A DNA stretch of 64,000 bases from Cryptomeria japonica (GCF_030272615.1 NC_081412.1:144667247-144731246), one strand, 5' to 3'; counted from the first letter of the stretch, positions 1 to 11,398 are shown. A program made the numbers and translations. The notes: generated by a model from the sequence alone, not told the origin.

Positions 1-864
1 ACTTGCCCACATACATTGTTTATCAATAGTTTCCTATTTATAAACAATTAGGTAACCGCTTAATCTCCTTGATCACATTTCCCATGATCAATCATAGCCA
101 TCAGATCTTCGATCTTGTCTAGGTTCAATGCATCTTTCGATCTGAAAATGTTTTACCTCTCCTTGAAACTTGCATACATTTCTTGGAACTTGTGCCAGCG
201 TATTGAGGTTCAATCTGTGCTGTAGATCTTCATATCGACTTTCCATTGCCTTAGATTCTTAACAAACTTCATGCACGACATACCAATCATTTAATCAGTT
301 CTAGCTCATCAACTTCCTTCATTAAATAATGAATGTAAATATTTAATGCATTTTGTTATAGCTCGGTTACAACTCGGTAACAACTCAGTGAATACTAAAC
401 TTCACTTGGTGAATACTAAACTTCACTTGGTAGACATTCCGCCTTCATTAACCGATAGCAATAACCTTAGGGTTTACCGACTAGGTTCTTTGCTTGGTAA
501 CATAGTATAGTATTAACCTTACAGCTTACAATATATGTATGATGTTAAAACAATATAAACATCATGATCTCATCATTGTCTGACTTGGTAATAGTTGCCC
601 ATTGAATATCTTATTCATCTCCTTATTCATCATAATCTTTCTTGTGTCTTTTACCAACATCTTTATATTCTTCAAATCATACTTCTCAAGATATGGCAAC
701 ATCATACCGAATTAGAAAATCAATTTCTTGACATCAATGACAAAATAATAATATCAAGACAGTAAACATCTTTAATTAGTTATATCCATAATCATCAACA
801 ACCTTCTCAATATCCTTATTGAAATGCCAACAATCTTTCATTGTTTGTGATAATGCTATATTGC

Positions 865-869
<5 letters not shown>
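1..869 (-). mobile_element. Truncated copia-type LTR (LTR F), right end only
   Basis: Seen: the segment ends in GCCAACA at 863-869, directly against an (AT)n tract. It has the composition of the minus-oriented copia LTRs elsewhere in the window, with scattered CGGTAA words and a phrase of the 'gacatcaatgaca' type near its end. Another GCCAACA-like end lies about 40 bases upstream. Inference: this is the end of an LTR or element whose start lies left of the window, inserted in the AT-rich part of the left LTR of G1. That would explain why G1's left LTR is incomplete here. No open frame of note is present. Confidence 0.45.
388..429. repeat. 21-bp tandem duplication
   Basis: Two adjacent, essentially identical 21-bp copies beginning GTGAATACTAAAC lie at 388-408 and 409-429. 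They are a local slippage duplication inside the LTR-like sequence. Confidence 0.85.
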
Positions 870-870
<1 letters not shown>

Positions 871-954
<84 letters not shown>

Positions 955-985
955 GTATACATACATACATACATATATCATATAT
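871..985. repeat. AT-rich microsatellite with ATAC interruptions
   Basis: Long (AT)n runs are interrupted by short ATAC and ATGT blocks. An equivalent tract occurs in the other LTR of G1 at about 8108-8240, so it belongs to the LTR. Spurious Tyr/Ile-repeat reading frames arise here and are not genes. Confidence 0.9.
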
Positions 986-1107
986 ATAATAAATTAATTT
1001 AAAAATCAAATTTAATAACCCTGCACAAAAATCCAAAACTCCATATTTCGGTTTGCACGAAATATACCTAGGAAAAAGTGAAATAAATTAAAACCTCTGC
1101 TCCCTGC

Positions 1108-1182
1108 GTGGTAGCACTGCTACCTTATGGTAGCAGGTACTACCATACGGTAGCCATGCTACCGTCAGCAATGGCTACCGAT
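1108..1182. repeat. Array of GGTAGC/GCTACC short inverted repeats
   Basis: Alternating GGTAGC and GCTACC words are packed into about 75 bases and can form several alternative short hairpins. The other G1 LTR has an equivalent but rearranged array at 8537-8632. Confidence 0.8.
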
Positions 1183-2934
1183 ATATATATATATATATAT
1201 ATATTTTAAAATACAATAACCTAAAAACCGGTAAATTCTAATTTCAACCAAAATTTATTTCCAATCAAATTTATTTACAGGGAAATTATTTAATACATAA
1301 TTTCTCCAAAATAATATAATAAAACAATTTCCCTTAACTTTAAATAACACAATAAATTTAATTAATGATTAAATTTATTTCTATAATAACTAAATAATTC
1401 CACAGAGATACACAAATATTAAAAAGGACTACCATAGCCAAATATCGAAACAAGAATCAAACAAGAGGGAATATTTTCTCTGGTAAATCCCATTCCTCTC
1501 GAATCTTGCAATTTCCATGCACAATACAAATCTTGGCAAAATTTGCCACATTAACTTTTCCCAATCTTCTCAAAATTTTAATCTAAAAACACCCAGGAAA
1601 TAACTTCTTTCCATAACTAGAAATTAAATTCAGTAATGGACTTTAGCCAAGAATTAGACAGGATTTTAGATTTGACAAACATTTTAACACACACATCATT
1701 CATAAAGAAGAAAGAAATAAAATATTTTCTTTAAAATACACAATTAACGAAGCCACCCAACCTGGTATAGCTTTCCTGGAAGAAATTTGTAGAAGAGAAC
1801 CAATCCTTCAACAAGCTTCCAAATAAATTTCTCTTCACCTAAATCCCTGACCTATTTCCTGTGTCCTCAAAATAAAGACTTATTCCCCCTTTTAAACTAA
1901 AATTCTAGGTTGCATATATTTTTCCCAAAAAACCCTAATATTTAATTTTAGTAATAAAAAGCAATTTTATCTTTCTTTTCTAATTCCTAACAAAAGAATA
2001 AATTACAAGCAATAAGCAAAAAACATTTTTTTCTTTTCTTTTCTCATGCAAATTAATTAATTTTCTAAACAAAGAAATTAAAGAAATACTTAAATTCTAA
2101 TTTATTCTTTTATTTATTTAAATTTCTAGGAAACAATAAATGAAATTAATCTAATTTATTTTTTACTAAAATTTAAATAAGATATAATTCGAATACAATG
2201 CAACTTGTAATCTAATTTAATAATTTCTTTTAATTAGTTAAATTTATAATCTCAATGCATGAAAAACATAATTCCAAAAATACCATGAGATAACTCCATA
2301 AATTTAATTAATTAATTAAATCTACTAAACACACAAACTGAGCAAACCCCAAGCAAATACTCATAAAAAAATCAAATGACAAAATGTGAAGGCCGAACAA
2401 ATTGACAGGATGACCAACTGACGACACTCACAAGAGTGTAACTGGGTAAAATAGGGTCAACTACTACCTCCTCCACTTCCATCAGACAAATATAAGGCAC
2501 GCTCAGACCTGTGAATCTAGGTGGAGATGATACCTCGTACCTACCTGGTACTTGTACTTGCAATATCCTACATCACTGAACCACACATGCATATATACAA
2601 TATAGAAAACATGACATATAGACTGATGAAGGAGAATCACGATGTTCCTTGTCTCACTAGAGTGAGTGAAGTAAAATCATCCCCTTGCATCCAATATACT
2701 TGTAGACACACAATATATAATTACACATTGCATAGATAAAGTAAAGTGTCAGTACATAGAAATAATCCATAAAATGCCATAAATCACAAGTATTGAAATA
2801 CTGCATCTCATATCCAGATAAAGCATGAAATAATGTCATATAAGTTTGAATAACACATCATGGTAATGTATCCACTAAAAGTAAACAATAATAAAATATG
2901 ATTCTAATGAGTTTAAATGAGTAGGGATACTACA

Positions 2935-2951
2935 TTCTCCCCCCCAAAACT
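2935..2951 (-). other. G1 polypurine tract
   Basis: On the minus strand a purine run, TTTTGGGGGGGAGAA, lies immediately before the 3' LTR, which begins TGTAGTATCC. This is the expected site for plus-strand DNA priming in a Ty3/gypsy element. Confidence 0.9.
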
Positions 2952-2959
2952 AGGCTTAC

Positions 2960-3371
2960 TCCTGGAAGCCTAAAACAAATAAGAATACAACTCTCTCATC
3001 TTTGTTGCATCCTCTCAAGTCACCAAGGTCTCATCATTTGGGTCCCATAGGACCCTTACTTGGTCAATGGTGCGACCCCTGAGGATCAAATCCCGACGCT
3101 GAAGAATGTGCACAGGCTCCATGGCAAGCTTCTTGTCCTAGACCTACAAAGAGTTCAAATCAAGAACATGTGTCACATCAGGATGATAAGGTCGAAGAAC
3201 TGAAACATGAAAGACATCGTGGATGTGGGATAAACTTAGTGGCAAGGCAAGACAGTAGGCAACAGGTCCTATCCTCTCAAGGATCTCAAAAGGGCCAACA
3301 AACCGAGGTGCCAACTTAGAACCCTTTCCATAATGGATCAGAATCTTACTCGGACGCACTCTCAAGAACAC
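2960..3371 (-). pseudogene. G1 integrase C-terminus and chromodomain-like tail
   Basis: Reading down from 3371, the frame shows a gypsy integrase C-terminal segment with GKGSKLAPRFVGPFEI, then LPLSLSHIHDVFHVSVLR. A stop follows at about 3144. The same sense then continues with VRVLWDPNDE and a WED-type ending, as in the short C-terminal chromodomain of chromovirus integrases. Known: that domain steers integration toward heterochromatic marks. Here it is broken by at least two stops, so the copy is dead. Confidence 0.75.
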
Positions 3372-3470
3372 ACAATCATCAACAAAAAACTGGCGATCTA
3401 TCCTATGAGCATCTGCATACTTCTTTTGCCTATCCTATGCAACTACCAAATGCTCACGAATCCACTCAGC

Positions 3471-4526
3471 CTACTGCTCCATCTCCCGAAGAATATCTGG
3501 TCCTATAAGCACCCTATCCTCTAGCCGATCCCAACTCAAAGGAGTGCAGCGAGGATGACCATACAATGCCTGAAAGGGGGACATACCTATGGACCTATGA
3601 TATCCATTGTTATAATAAAACTCCACTAGATAGATATAATCCTCCCAATGTGACTGCTGATCCATAACGTACATGTGAAGCATGTTTTCCAAAACCTAAT
3701 TCACTCGCTCAGTTTGACCATCTATCTCTGGGTGATAAGCTGAACTAAATTTCAACTGAGTCCCCAAAGCATGTTGAAGTGAGGTCCACGATGTTGAGGT
3801 AAATACAGGATCTCTATCAGAGATGATCCGCCTCAGAATCCCATGCAATCTCACTACATCTTCCAAGAAGACTCGTGCCACCACTGCTGCCATATAGGAA
3901 GCTTGAATAGGAACAAAATGAGCAACCTTAGTCAATCTGTTAACAATGACCATGATGGCATCATGATGACGTGAAGAGACAGACAACCCAACAATGAAAT
4001 CCATGGAAATGATATCCCATTTCCAATCCGGTACCAAATTAGGCTGTAAAAGCCCCGTCAGGTGCTGATACTCTACCTTCACCCTCTGACACTCTAAACA
4101 CTTTGACACAAAATCAGCAATGTCGCATTTCATACCAGCCCAATGATAAATTTGTCTAAGATTTGTGTGCATCTTCTTGACACCTGGATGTGCCGAATAA
4201 GGTGCACGATGGGCCTCAGTCATGATCAAAACACAAAGACCCTCCAAAGGAGGTACATAAATCCATCCAAGGTGACAAAGAAGTCCATCTACCTCAAGGT
4301 TATATCCAAAAATCCTACCCTCTAAAGGCCTTCCGGACTCTATCATGACTCTAACATCCTGATACCAAGTATCCCGAGGAAGAACTCCAAGAATCCTCTC
4401 TCTCAAGTCTACTCCAAGGAACAATGTTGAAACTTCATGCCGCCTACAACTCAAAGCATTTGCCACCATGTTTTCTTTCCCCTGAATATAACAAACCTCA
4501 AAATCATACTCATAGAAGAATTCCAT
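3471..4526 (-). pseudogene. G1 integrase core
   Basis: The frame has a zinc-binding HHCC region (HPGVKKMH, then CLECQRVK). A DDE-type catalytic core follows, with Asp in SMDFIVGL, Asp in ISDRDPVF and Glu in AYHPEIDGQTERVN. The role is joining of element DNA into the chromosome. A TAG stop at 3696 directly after ERVN, at a position where Gln is usual, separates the segment 3471-3692. That segment carries ALYGHPRCTPLSWD, typical of gypsy integrases. All three catalytic positions remain, but the frame is interrupted. Confidence 0.9.
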
Positions 4527-4898
4527 CTATCTCCGCTGTCGAGCATTCAAGTTCGACTACATGAATATATATTGCAAATTGTGGTGATCACTATGTAACT
4601 CAAAGTGGCACCCTAACAGGAAATGCTGCCATCTAACCAAAACATGGACTACAGTTACCAACTCTCAATCATGAACTGGATAGTTCAACTCATGGTTCTT
4701 GAGTTTGCGAGACTCATAAGAAACCACACATCCATCCTGCATAAGCACTGAACCTATACCTTCCAAAGAGGCATCTGTGCATACCATAAAATCTTTAAAT
4801 GGATTAGGAACTGCCAAAATCGGAGCACTGACAAGGAGTTCCTTGAAGGTCCAAAAAGATGACTCACACTGTTCTGACCAAACAAACTTCTTCCCTTT
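4527..4898 (-). pseudogene. G1 RNase H region
   Basis: This lies between the RT and INT fragments and is read on the minus strand. Recognisable words include SDHHNLQYIF, then a stop, then NARQRR, as in gypsy RNase H just before the integrase linker. In-frame stops fall where Gln and Trp are expected. No continuous frame remains, so I infer the domain mainly from position and these words. Confidence 0.6.
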
Positions 4899-5673
4899 TC
4901 ATTGAAGATAAGTAATCGGGTGTCCTATCCTGGAAAAACCCTGAATAAAGCGACAGTAATATCCGACCAAACCCATAAAACTCCTAACTTCTGAAACGTT
5001 GGTCGGCATTGGCCAACCAACAATGGCTTGGATCTTTGAAGGATCCATGGATACACCTTCTCCTGAAACCACATGACCAAGATATTTCACCTTAAACTGG
5101 AAGAATTCACACTTCACCAAATTGGCATAAAGTTGATTCTCCCTCAAGCACTGCAATACCTGACATAAGTGACCCTCATGCTCCTCCATAGTTCTAGAAT
5201 ACAATGATTAAACGATCAAGATAAGTGTGAAAAACCCCATTCATGAGGCTCATGAAAACTAAAGGTGCATTCGCCAACCCAAATGGCACCACTGTAAACT
5301 CATAGTGACCATAACAAGTACAAAACACTGTCTTATGAATGTTTGCATCCTGAATGCACAACTGATGGTATCCAGATTTTAGGTCAATCTTAGAGAACAC
5401 CTTGGCTCCCTTAACCTGATCAAAAAGGTCATCTATACGAGGCAATGGATATCTATTCCAGATGGTCACCTTATTCAGCTATCAGTAATCAATGCATAAC
5501 TGAAGAGAACCATCTTTCTTCTTAATGAAGATAATAGACACACCCCAAGGAGAAACACTAGGATGAATGAATCCCTTGGCCAACAATTCCTCTATCTGCA
5601 ACTTCAACTCACTCAACTCCTGAGTAGTCATCCGATATGGAGCTCTCGAAAAAGGTTCTGCACCAAGAACCAA
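4899..5673 (-). pseudogene. G1 reverse transcriptase with catalytic box deleted
   Basis: The N-terminal part (5482-5673) has [16 protein letters not shown] and the KKKDGS segment. Two adjacent stops, TGA and TAG, follow CIDY, where Arg-Gln is normal. The middle part (5194-5469) has [12 protein letters not shown] and [13 protein letters not shown], ending at LIIVF. The next part (4899-5204) restarts in another frame at YSRTMEEHE. The FxDD catalytic box normally lying between these words is absent. A GTATTC word at the junction suggests a deletion of about 20 bases between short repeats. Confidence 0.92.
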
Positions 5674-5694
5674 ATCAATGCGAAAGTTTATGTC

Positions 5695-6177
5695 TCACTT
5701 CAGAGGCATACCAGGAATATCCAATGGAAACACATCAACATACTCTCTAAGAATAGGGTGACTATCAAGAGTGATTTCTTGACTCTCTAACTCATCCAGA
5801 ACCTCAAGAGTAACTGCAAAAAGATGACACCCTCTACACATGCACCGCTTAAGTTGCATAGCAAAAATCATATGTAGGGATATCGGTCTTTGAACTCCAA
5901 CAATCTCCACTTCTCTGCCAAGGTCATCTAAACACTCCACTGTCTTCTTGTGACAATCTACGCAATTACTGTGAGATGATAGCCAATCCATCCCCAACAC
6001 AACTCCATAAGAACCCAAAGGAATGACTCGAAGGTCAACTGAGGTAACTATAGTTCCTAGGTCCAACTCACAACTGGGAGTAAAGGCATCTACAAAGACA
6101 TGAACACCTGTAGCCAACTCTACTTTCCACCTATTGTGACCACCCGTATGGCCACCTCCCCTAGCTTTCCTATCCAT
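5695..6177 (-). pseudogene. G1 aspartic protease fragment, catalytic Asp region missing
   Basis: This frame of 160 residues has the flap and C-terminal half of a gypsy retropepsin, with VVLGMDWLSSH and a following VDCHKKTV. It then runs through the linker toward RT. The D-S/T-G-A motif expected some 40 residues earlier is not present; the sequence upstream of 6177 runs straight into the leader and primer site. Gag, its zinc knuckle and the first half of PR are therefore deleted. Confidence 0.8.
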
Positions 6178-6317
6178 GACCTAGCACTGCAAAAGAGAAA
6201 ATAGTTCAGATCTACGACAAGGATAAGACAAGAGAAGCACAAACATTAAGGCCTAAGCAAAAAGGTCAAGTTGAATAGGCTTACTACAAACCCAGAGTAC
6301 CGAGTGTTGAAACTTGG

Positions 6318-6329
6318 GCTCTAATACCA
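6318..6329 (-). other. G1 primer-binding site
   Basis: On the minus strand TGGTATTAGAGC lies two bases inside the LTR end. It matches the usual plant initiator-Met primer site TGGTATCAGAGC except for one C-to-T change. It fixes 6332-10405 as the 5' LTR. Confidence 0.9.
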
Positions 6330-7902
6330 AATGTAGTGCCTCGCCAGGAACCCTAAAGTAAAACAACACAACTAGGCAACTAAAGGGTGAAATATTTTTT
6401 TTTTTAAAGATTAAGTGCATTAATTATAAGCATTGCACGTTTAATAACACAAGGAAAGTCTAACACATGATTTCTTAAGGGTTACCAACGAAGATTAATT
6501 TGTAGATTATATTAACACCATGGTTAATCCAATTGTCCATTTAATTAGATAAATTAAATGCTTAAGTTTAAAACTACACATACATCTAAATTCCATAATG
6601 ACAGAATCAAAGTATTCCAATGCATTTATTTATCCATAAACCATCTATACACAAGACCAAAGCAACTGAATTAACATACATTCCACTGACATAATATTAC
6701 AATATCCATAATTACATGGCTTCCAAAAATACCACAAAATCCAAAAGTTACAATATCAAGATTACATAAAAGTTTGATACAATGACCACAAGGTCTCAAC
6801 TGAACAATGATCACGAACATGAGCTGGTACATGAGCCACAAACCAAGAAACACTAGCGAAGCCTTTCCTCGCCTAAAGATACAATCCAGAACATCTGATG
6901 GGAAGTGGCACTACCACCTGACCATGTGATCCCAAAATGGAACCACCCCACCATGCTAGGAGATAGTAGAAGACCCTCAAGCAAGGGAAATAAGACAAGT
7001 ACGAAAGAACTACATGACTCCACAAACATCCATGTGACTCAACTAACAAACACTAGTGACTCTAAGGATAAAGTGTCATCGCATGGCTTAAGGTGGTTAC
7101 CCTGGTAGGCCACCATAGGTCCTGGCCCCCATCCTGGTAACCTCTCCTAAACCTCTGACTCCATCTAAGTCTAATGTGGACCTACCAATCCTTTCATGAA
7201 GACAAGTTGGTAAGTTTTCCATTCCAGGCCTTCTCGCAACATTATGAGCCATGTACTAGCACTCACCTATGCACAAGGTACATTATCTTAATTAATATTT
7301 AATCTACCCACCCCCTAATCAATTATTAGGTTATCACTTCTTAACTAACTTTTGAAGGGTTATCCTGCCATCCACTTCGGGCATGGCCCCCGCTCGAAAG
7401 CCACTGTCTCTCATAGGACACTAACAGGAAAGGTCTCTCTATGAGAACTCTATGGCGAAATAGACAACCATAAATAATCCTGACAAACCATAGGTGAAGG
7501 ATACACAAACACTAACCCAGGATTGACCATTTGGAACAAAACACACAATGGCTCACATCAACAGGGTTATACAACAACACTCGACCAAGGAGATATAATA
7601 ACATATGACACAATGACAACTCAACTAGAATTGCAATGAAATTAAGCTTGATTGCAAACATCATTTACACAAGATCCTAATATAGACAATCTTTTCTTTA
7701 AACAACCAAAAGCATAAATAACTTGCAATTAAAGATTTTCCAGAAAATAAGAAAATACAACTATATTAATACAAGGAAATCAACGTTGCATTTGTCTAGT
7801 AAGGTTAAATAAAATCACATAAAAAATAATGTCTTAATGTATTTCCAAGCATAAATAGAGAATCTAAAATTATAAGCTTTTCCAGAAATAACCAGCCTCT
7901 AA

Positions 7903-7906
<4 letters not shown>

Positions 7907-7953
<47 letters not shown>

Positions 7954-8108
7954 ATATAACTATTTGAATATATATATACATCATATATATATAACATACC
8001 TATAATCACATTACTATATATATATATATATAAACACACAAATTAAATTTTCACAGTATTAAAATAATACTAAATAACATAATGCCCATAATAAAATAAA
8101 CTTATATA

Positions 8109-8158
<50 letters not shown>

Positions 8159-8240
8159 TACATACATATATATATATACATATATACACACACATATATA
8201 TATATACATATATATGTATATATATATATACATATATCAT
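7907..8240. repeat. AT/ATAC microsatellite cluster
   Basis: Pure (AT)n runs at about 7907-7948 and 8110-8150 alternate with ATAC, ACAC and ATGT blocks. Part of this matches 871-985 in the other G1 LTR. Confidence 0.9.
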
Positions 8241-8338
8241 ATATATAATAAATTAATTTAAGAATCAAATTTAATAACCCTACACAGAAATCCAAAACTC
8301 CATATTTCGGTTTGCATGAAATATACCTAAGAAAAGTG

Positions 8339-8392
<54 letters not shown>

Positions 8393-8517
8393 GTATATAT
8401 ATACATATATCATATATATAATAAATTAATTTAAGAATCAAATTTAATAACCCTGCACAGAAATCCAAAACTCCATATTTTGGTTTGCATGAAATATACC
8501 TAGGAAAAGTGAAATAA
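8220..8517. repeat. Approximately 180-bp internal duplication in G1 5' LTR
   Basis: The block from CATATATCATATATAATAA through the 'aaactccatattt' phrase to GAAAAGTGAAAT occurs at about 8220-8342 and again at about 8402-8516, with an (AT)n tract between. The other LTR has only one copy (about 975-1085), so the duplication arose after or during the insertion of this copy. Confidence 0.85.
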
Positions 8518-8536
8518 ATTAAAACCCCTGCTCCTT

Positions 8537-8632
8537 GCATGGTAGCATGTGCTACCGTCGATAGCATACTACTGTCAGTAGTATTGCTACCGTATGGTAG
8601 CCGTACTACCATTGGTAGTGGCTAGTGATATA
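8537..8632. repeat. GGTAGC/GCTACC hairpin-word array, second LTR copy
   Basis: This is the counterpart of 1108-1182. Words such as GGTAGCA, TGCTACC, GCTACC, GGTAGCC, CTACCATTGGTAG alternate in opposite sense. Word order and spacing differ from the other LTR. Confidence 0.8.
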
Positions 8633-10405
8633 TATATATATATATTTTTTTTTTTTTAAATACAATAACTTAAAAACCAGTAAATTCTAATTTCAACCAA
8701 AATTTATTTCCAATCAAATTTATTTACAGGGAAATTATTTAATACATAATTTCTCCAAAATAATATAATAAAACAATTTCCCTTAACTTTTAATAACACA
8801 ATAAATTTAATTAATGATTAAGTTTATTTCTATAATAATTAAATAATTCCACAGAGATACACAAATATTAAAAAGGACTGCCATAGCCAAATATCAAAAC
8901 AAGAATCAAACAAGAGGGAATATTTTCTCTGGTAAATCCCATTCCTCCCAAATCTTGCAATTTCCATGCACAATAAAAATCTTGGCAAAATTTGCCACAT
9001 TAACTTTTCTCAATCTTCTCAAAATTTTAATCTAAAAACACCCAGGAAATAAATTCTTTCCTTAACTAGAAATTAAATTCAGTAATGGACTTTAGCCAAA
9101 AATCAGACATGATTTTAGATTTGACAAACATCTTAACACACACATCATTCAGAAAGAAGAAAGAAATAAAATATTTTCTTTAAAACAAACAATCAATGAA
9201 GCCACCCAACCTGGTATAACTTTCCTGGAAGAAATTTGTAGAAGAGAACTAATCCTTCAACAAGCTTCCAAATAAATTTCTCTTCACCTAAATCCCTGAC
9301 CTGTTTCCTGTGTCCCCAAAATAAAGAATTATTCCCCCTTTTAAACTAAAATTCTAGGTTGCATATATTTTTCCCAAAAAACCCTAATATTTAATATTAG
9401 TAATAAAAAAAATTTTATTTTTCTTTTCTAATTCCTAACAAAAGAATAAATTACATGCAATAAGCAAAAATCATTTTTTTCTTTTCTTTTCTCATGCAAA
9501 TTAATTAATTTTCAAAACAAAGAAATTAAAGCAATACTTTAATTGTAATTTATTCTTTTATTCTTTTATTTATTAAATTTCTAGGAAACAATAAATGAAA
9601 TTAATCTAATTTATTTTTCACTAAAATTTAAATAAGATATAATTCGAATACAATGCAAATTGCAATCTAATTTAATAATTTCTTTTAATTAGTTAAATTT
9701 ATAATCTCAATGCATAAAAAACATAATTCCCAAAATACCAACTATGAGATAACTCCATAAATTTATTTAATTAATTAAATCCACTAAACACACAAATTGA
9801 GCAAACCCCAAGCAAATACTCATAAAAAATCAAACGACAAAATACGAGGGCCGAACAAATTGATAGGATGACCAATTGACGACACTCACAAGAGTGTAAC
9901 TGGGTAAAATAGGGTCAACTACTACCTCCTCCACTTCCATCGGACAAATATAAGGCATGCTCAGACTTGTGAAGCTAGGTGAAGACGATACCCCATACCT
10001 ACCCGGTACTTGTACCTGCAATATCCTGCATCACCGAACCACACATGCATATATACAATATAAAAAACATGACATACACACCGATGAAGGAGAATCATGA
10101 CATTCCCTGTCTCACTAGAGTGAGTGAAGGAAAATCGTCCCCTTGCATCCAATACACTCACAAACACACAACATATAATTACACATTGCACAGATAAAGT
10201 AAAGTGTCAGTACATAGCAATAATCCATAAAATGCCATAAATCACAAGTACTGAAATATTGCAAATAAATTATGCATCTCATATCCAGATAAAGCATGAA
10301 ATAATGTCATATAAGTCTGAATAACACATCATGGTAATGTATCCACTGAAAGTAAACAATAATAAAATATGAGTCTAATGAGTTCAAATGAGTAGGGGTA
10401 CTACA

Positions 10406-10886
10406 AGCCCTAACAACAACAAGATATAATTTTAACAAGAATCGTTCATTCAAAAGGAAGCATGAATTCAAGGGAACTCAAAGATCAACAAGAATCAAAA
10501 GTTTAATAATCTGAAAGGAGGTCACCTCCTAATCAAACCAAAGTGATTGGTACAATAATTATGATAGAATGATCAACAAAATAGGATAACTTATCTACCA
10601 AGGTTTAATGAAGAAAAGAATGATCCTCTTAAGAATCAGGGGGCATAACGATAGGGCCATTCAGAGTCTTGGAGAAGTGTCACTACCAATTGCACAACAA
10701 TGAGATTGATTGATGCAAGTACAATGAAATCAATATGATGAAATGAATGTTACATGGGAAGATGCAAATACGAGGCAACAAATGTTTTTCAGTTTTTTTT
10801 TTATAGACCTATTATGAGCAATAAACTCTTTTAAGCTTTATTTAAATAAGTGCATCGGGACGATGCACAATTTAAGGGGGGATGGA
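10406..10886 (+). mobile_element. 3' end of the internal region of a plus-strand gypsy element (G2)
   Basis: No protein domain is readable. The segment ends with a perfect 8-bp hairpin, GTGCATCG-GGA-CGATGCAC (10850-10868). A purine tract TTAAGGGGGGATGGA follows (about 10871-10885), then an LTR-like start TGTCATAACCC. A 'catcg-gga-cgatg' hairpin just before the polypurine tract is a familiar layout at the 3' end of plant Tat/Athila-type gypsy elements. G1 cuts its left side at 10405. Confidence 0.6.
10850..10868 (+). other. Hairpin preceding the G2 polypurine tract
   Basis: Perfect 8-base arms with a 3-base loop, followed three bases later by the purine tract. It may help define plus-strand priming or a transcript 3' structure; that role is inference. 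Confidence 0.8.
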
Positions 10887-10923
10887 TGTCATAACCCTCT
10901 TTTTAGACTTCGATAAAACTTGC

Positions 10924-10962
<39 letters not shown>
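10924..10962. repeat. (TTA)n microsatellite
   Basis: About 13 uninterrupted TTA/ATT units lie just inside the LTR start. Confidence 0.95.
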
Positions 10963-11065
10963 GAGTTAGAAATCAAAATTTTAAATAAAAAGGAGTAATA
11001 CGTGCTGACTCGCATGTGAGGTCATAATTTACTTGGAAATTATTTATTTCCTTAATATTCTAATT

Positions 11066-11398
11066 GAGCACATGTTGTAGGAGAAATAAGAAGATTCTAG
11101 AAAATTAATTTTTAAATTAAAAATATTAAGGAATAAATATTATTTTTAGCAAATATATGACAGGGGAGTTACAAATTATTCTATGACAAGAATAATTCTA
11201 TTCATGGCCTTTTTATGACAAGGGAGTTATGAAATTCATTTTTGATAAAATGGAGGAAAATTCAAATTCGAATTTTGAATGCATGGTCAAATGTAACCCC
11301 TCCAATCACAACACTTATATTTTGCATAAAATTAATTTAGAAATTAATTATTTTAATTTAGCACATGTTGTAGGAGGAAACAAGAAGATTCTAGAAGA
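11066..11398. repeat. Dispersed internal duplications
   Basis: The word GCACATGTTGTAGGAG followed by AAGAAGATTCTAGA occurs at about 11066-11101 and about 11356-11396. A GACA(G/A)GGGAGTTA word repeats at about 11159 and 11217. These look like decayed segmental repeats within the long LTR. The short plus-strand frame 11229-11450 is part of this and is not a gene. Confidence 0.7.

Larger units (their letters stand above)
870..2934 (-). mobile_element. G1 3' LTR (partial)
   Basis: This stretch aligns by eye with 8240-10405 over nearly its whole length, for example around 1010-1080 against 8450-8520 and 2560-2620 against 10018-10080. It ends ...TACTACA at 2934. The outer part of the LTR is absent because LTR F (1-869) interrupts it. 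No coding capacity is seen. Confidence 0.85.
870..10405 (-). mobile_element. Ty3/gypsy chromovirus-like element G1 (gag-less, 4.1-kb LTRs)
   Basis: Seen: related terminal segments at 870-2934 and 6332-10405 bound an internal region of about 3.4 kb. A polypurine tract abuts 2934 and an initiator-Met-type primer site abuts 6332, which fixes the minus orientation. The LTR ends read TGTAGTACC and GGCACTACA in element orientation. The internal region encodes PR, RT, RNase H, INT and a chromodomain-like tail, all broken. Only about 150 bases separate the primer site from the PR fragment, so gag and the start of PR are missing. Known: LTRs this long together with an integrase chromodomain fit Tekay/Del-type chromoviruses. 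The right flank is AGCCC; the matching left flank lies outside the window. Confidence 0.85.
6332..10405 (-). mobile_element. G1 5' LTR
   Basis: About 4074 bases, bounded by TGTAGTGCC at 6332 and GGTACTACA ending at 10405. It holds several AT microsatellites, a hairpin-word array and an internal duplication. No supported gene lies within it; the short frames at 6671-7108 and 9830-10297 have no recognisable content and several recur in the other LTR. Confidence 0.85.

Noticed and set aside
776-1036. 86-residue minus-strand frame rich in Tyr-Ile repeats (also 8059-8612)
   Set aside because: It is a translation of (AT)n/(ATAC)n microsatellites in the G1 LTRs and carries no other content.
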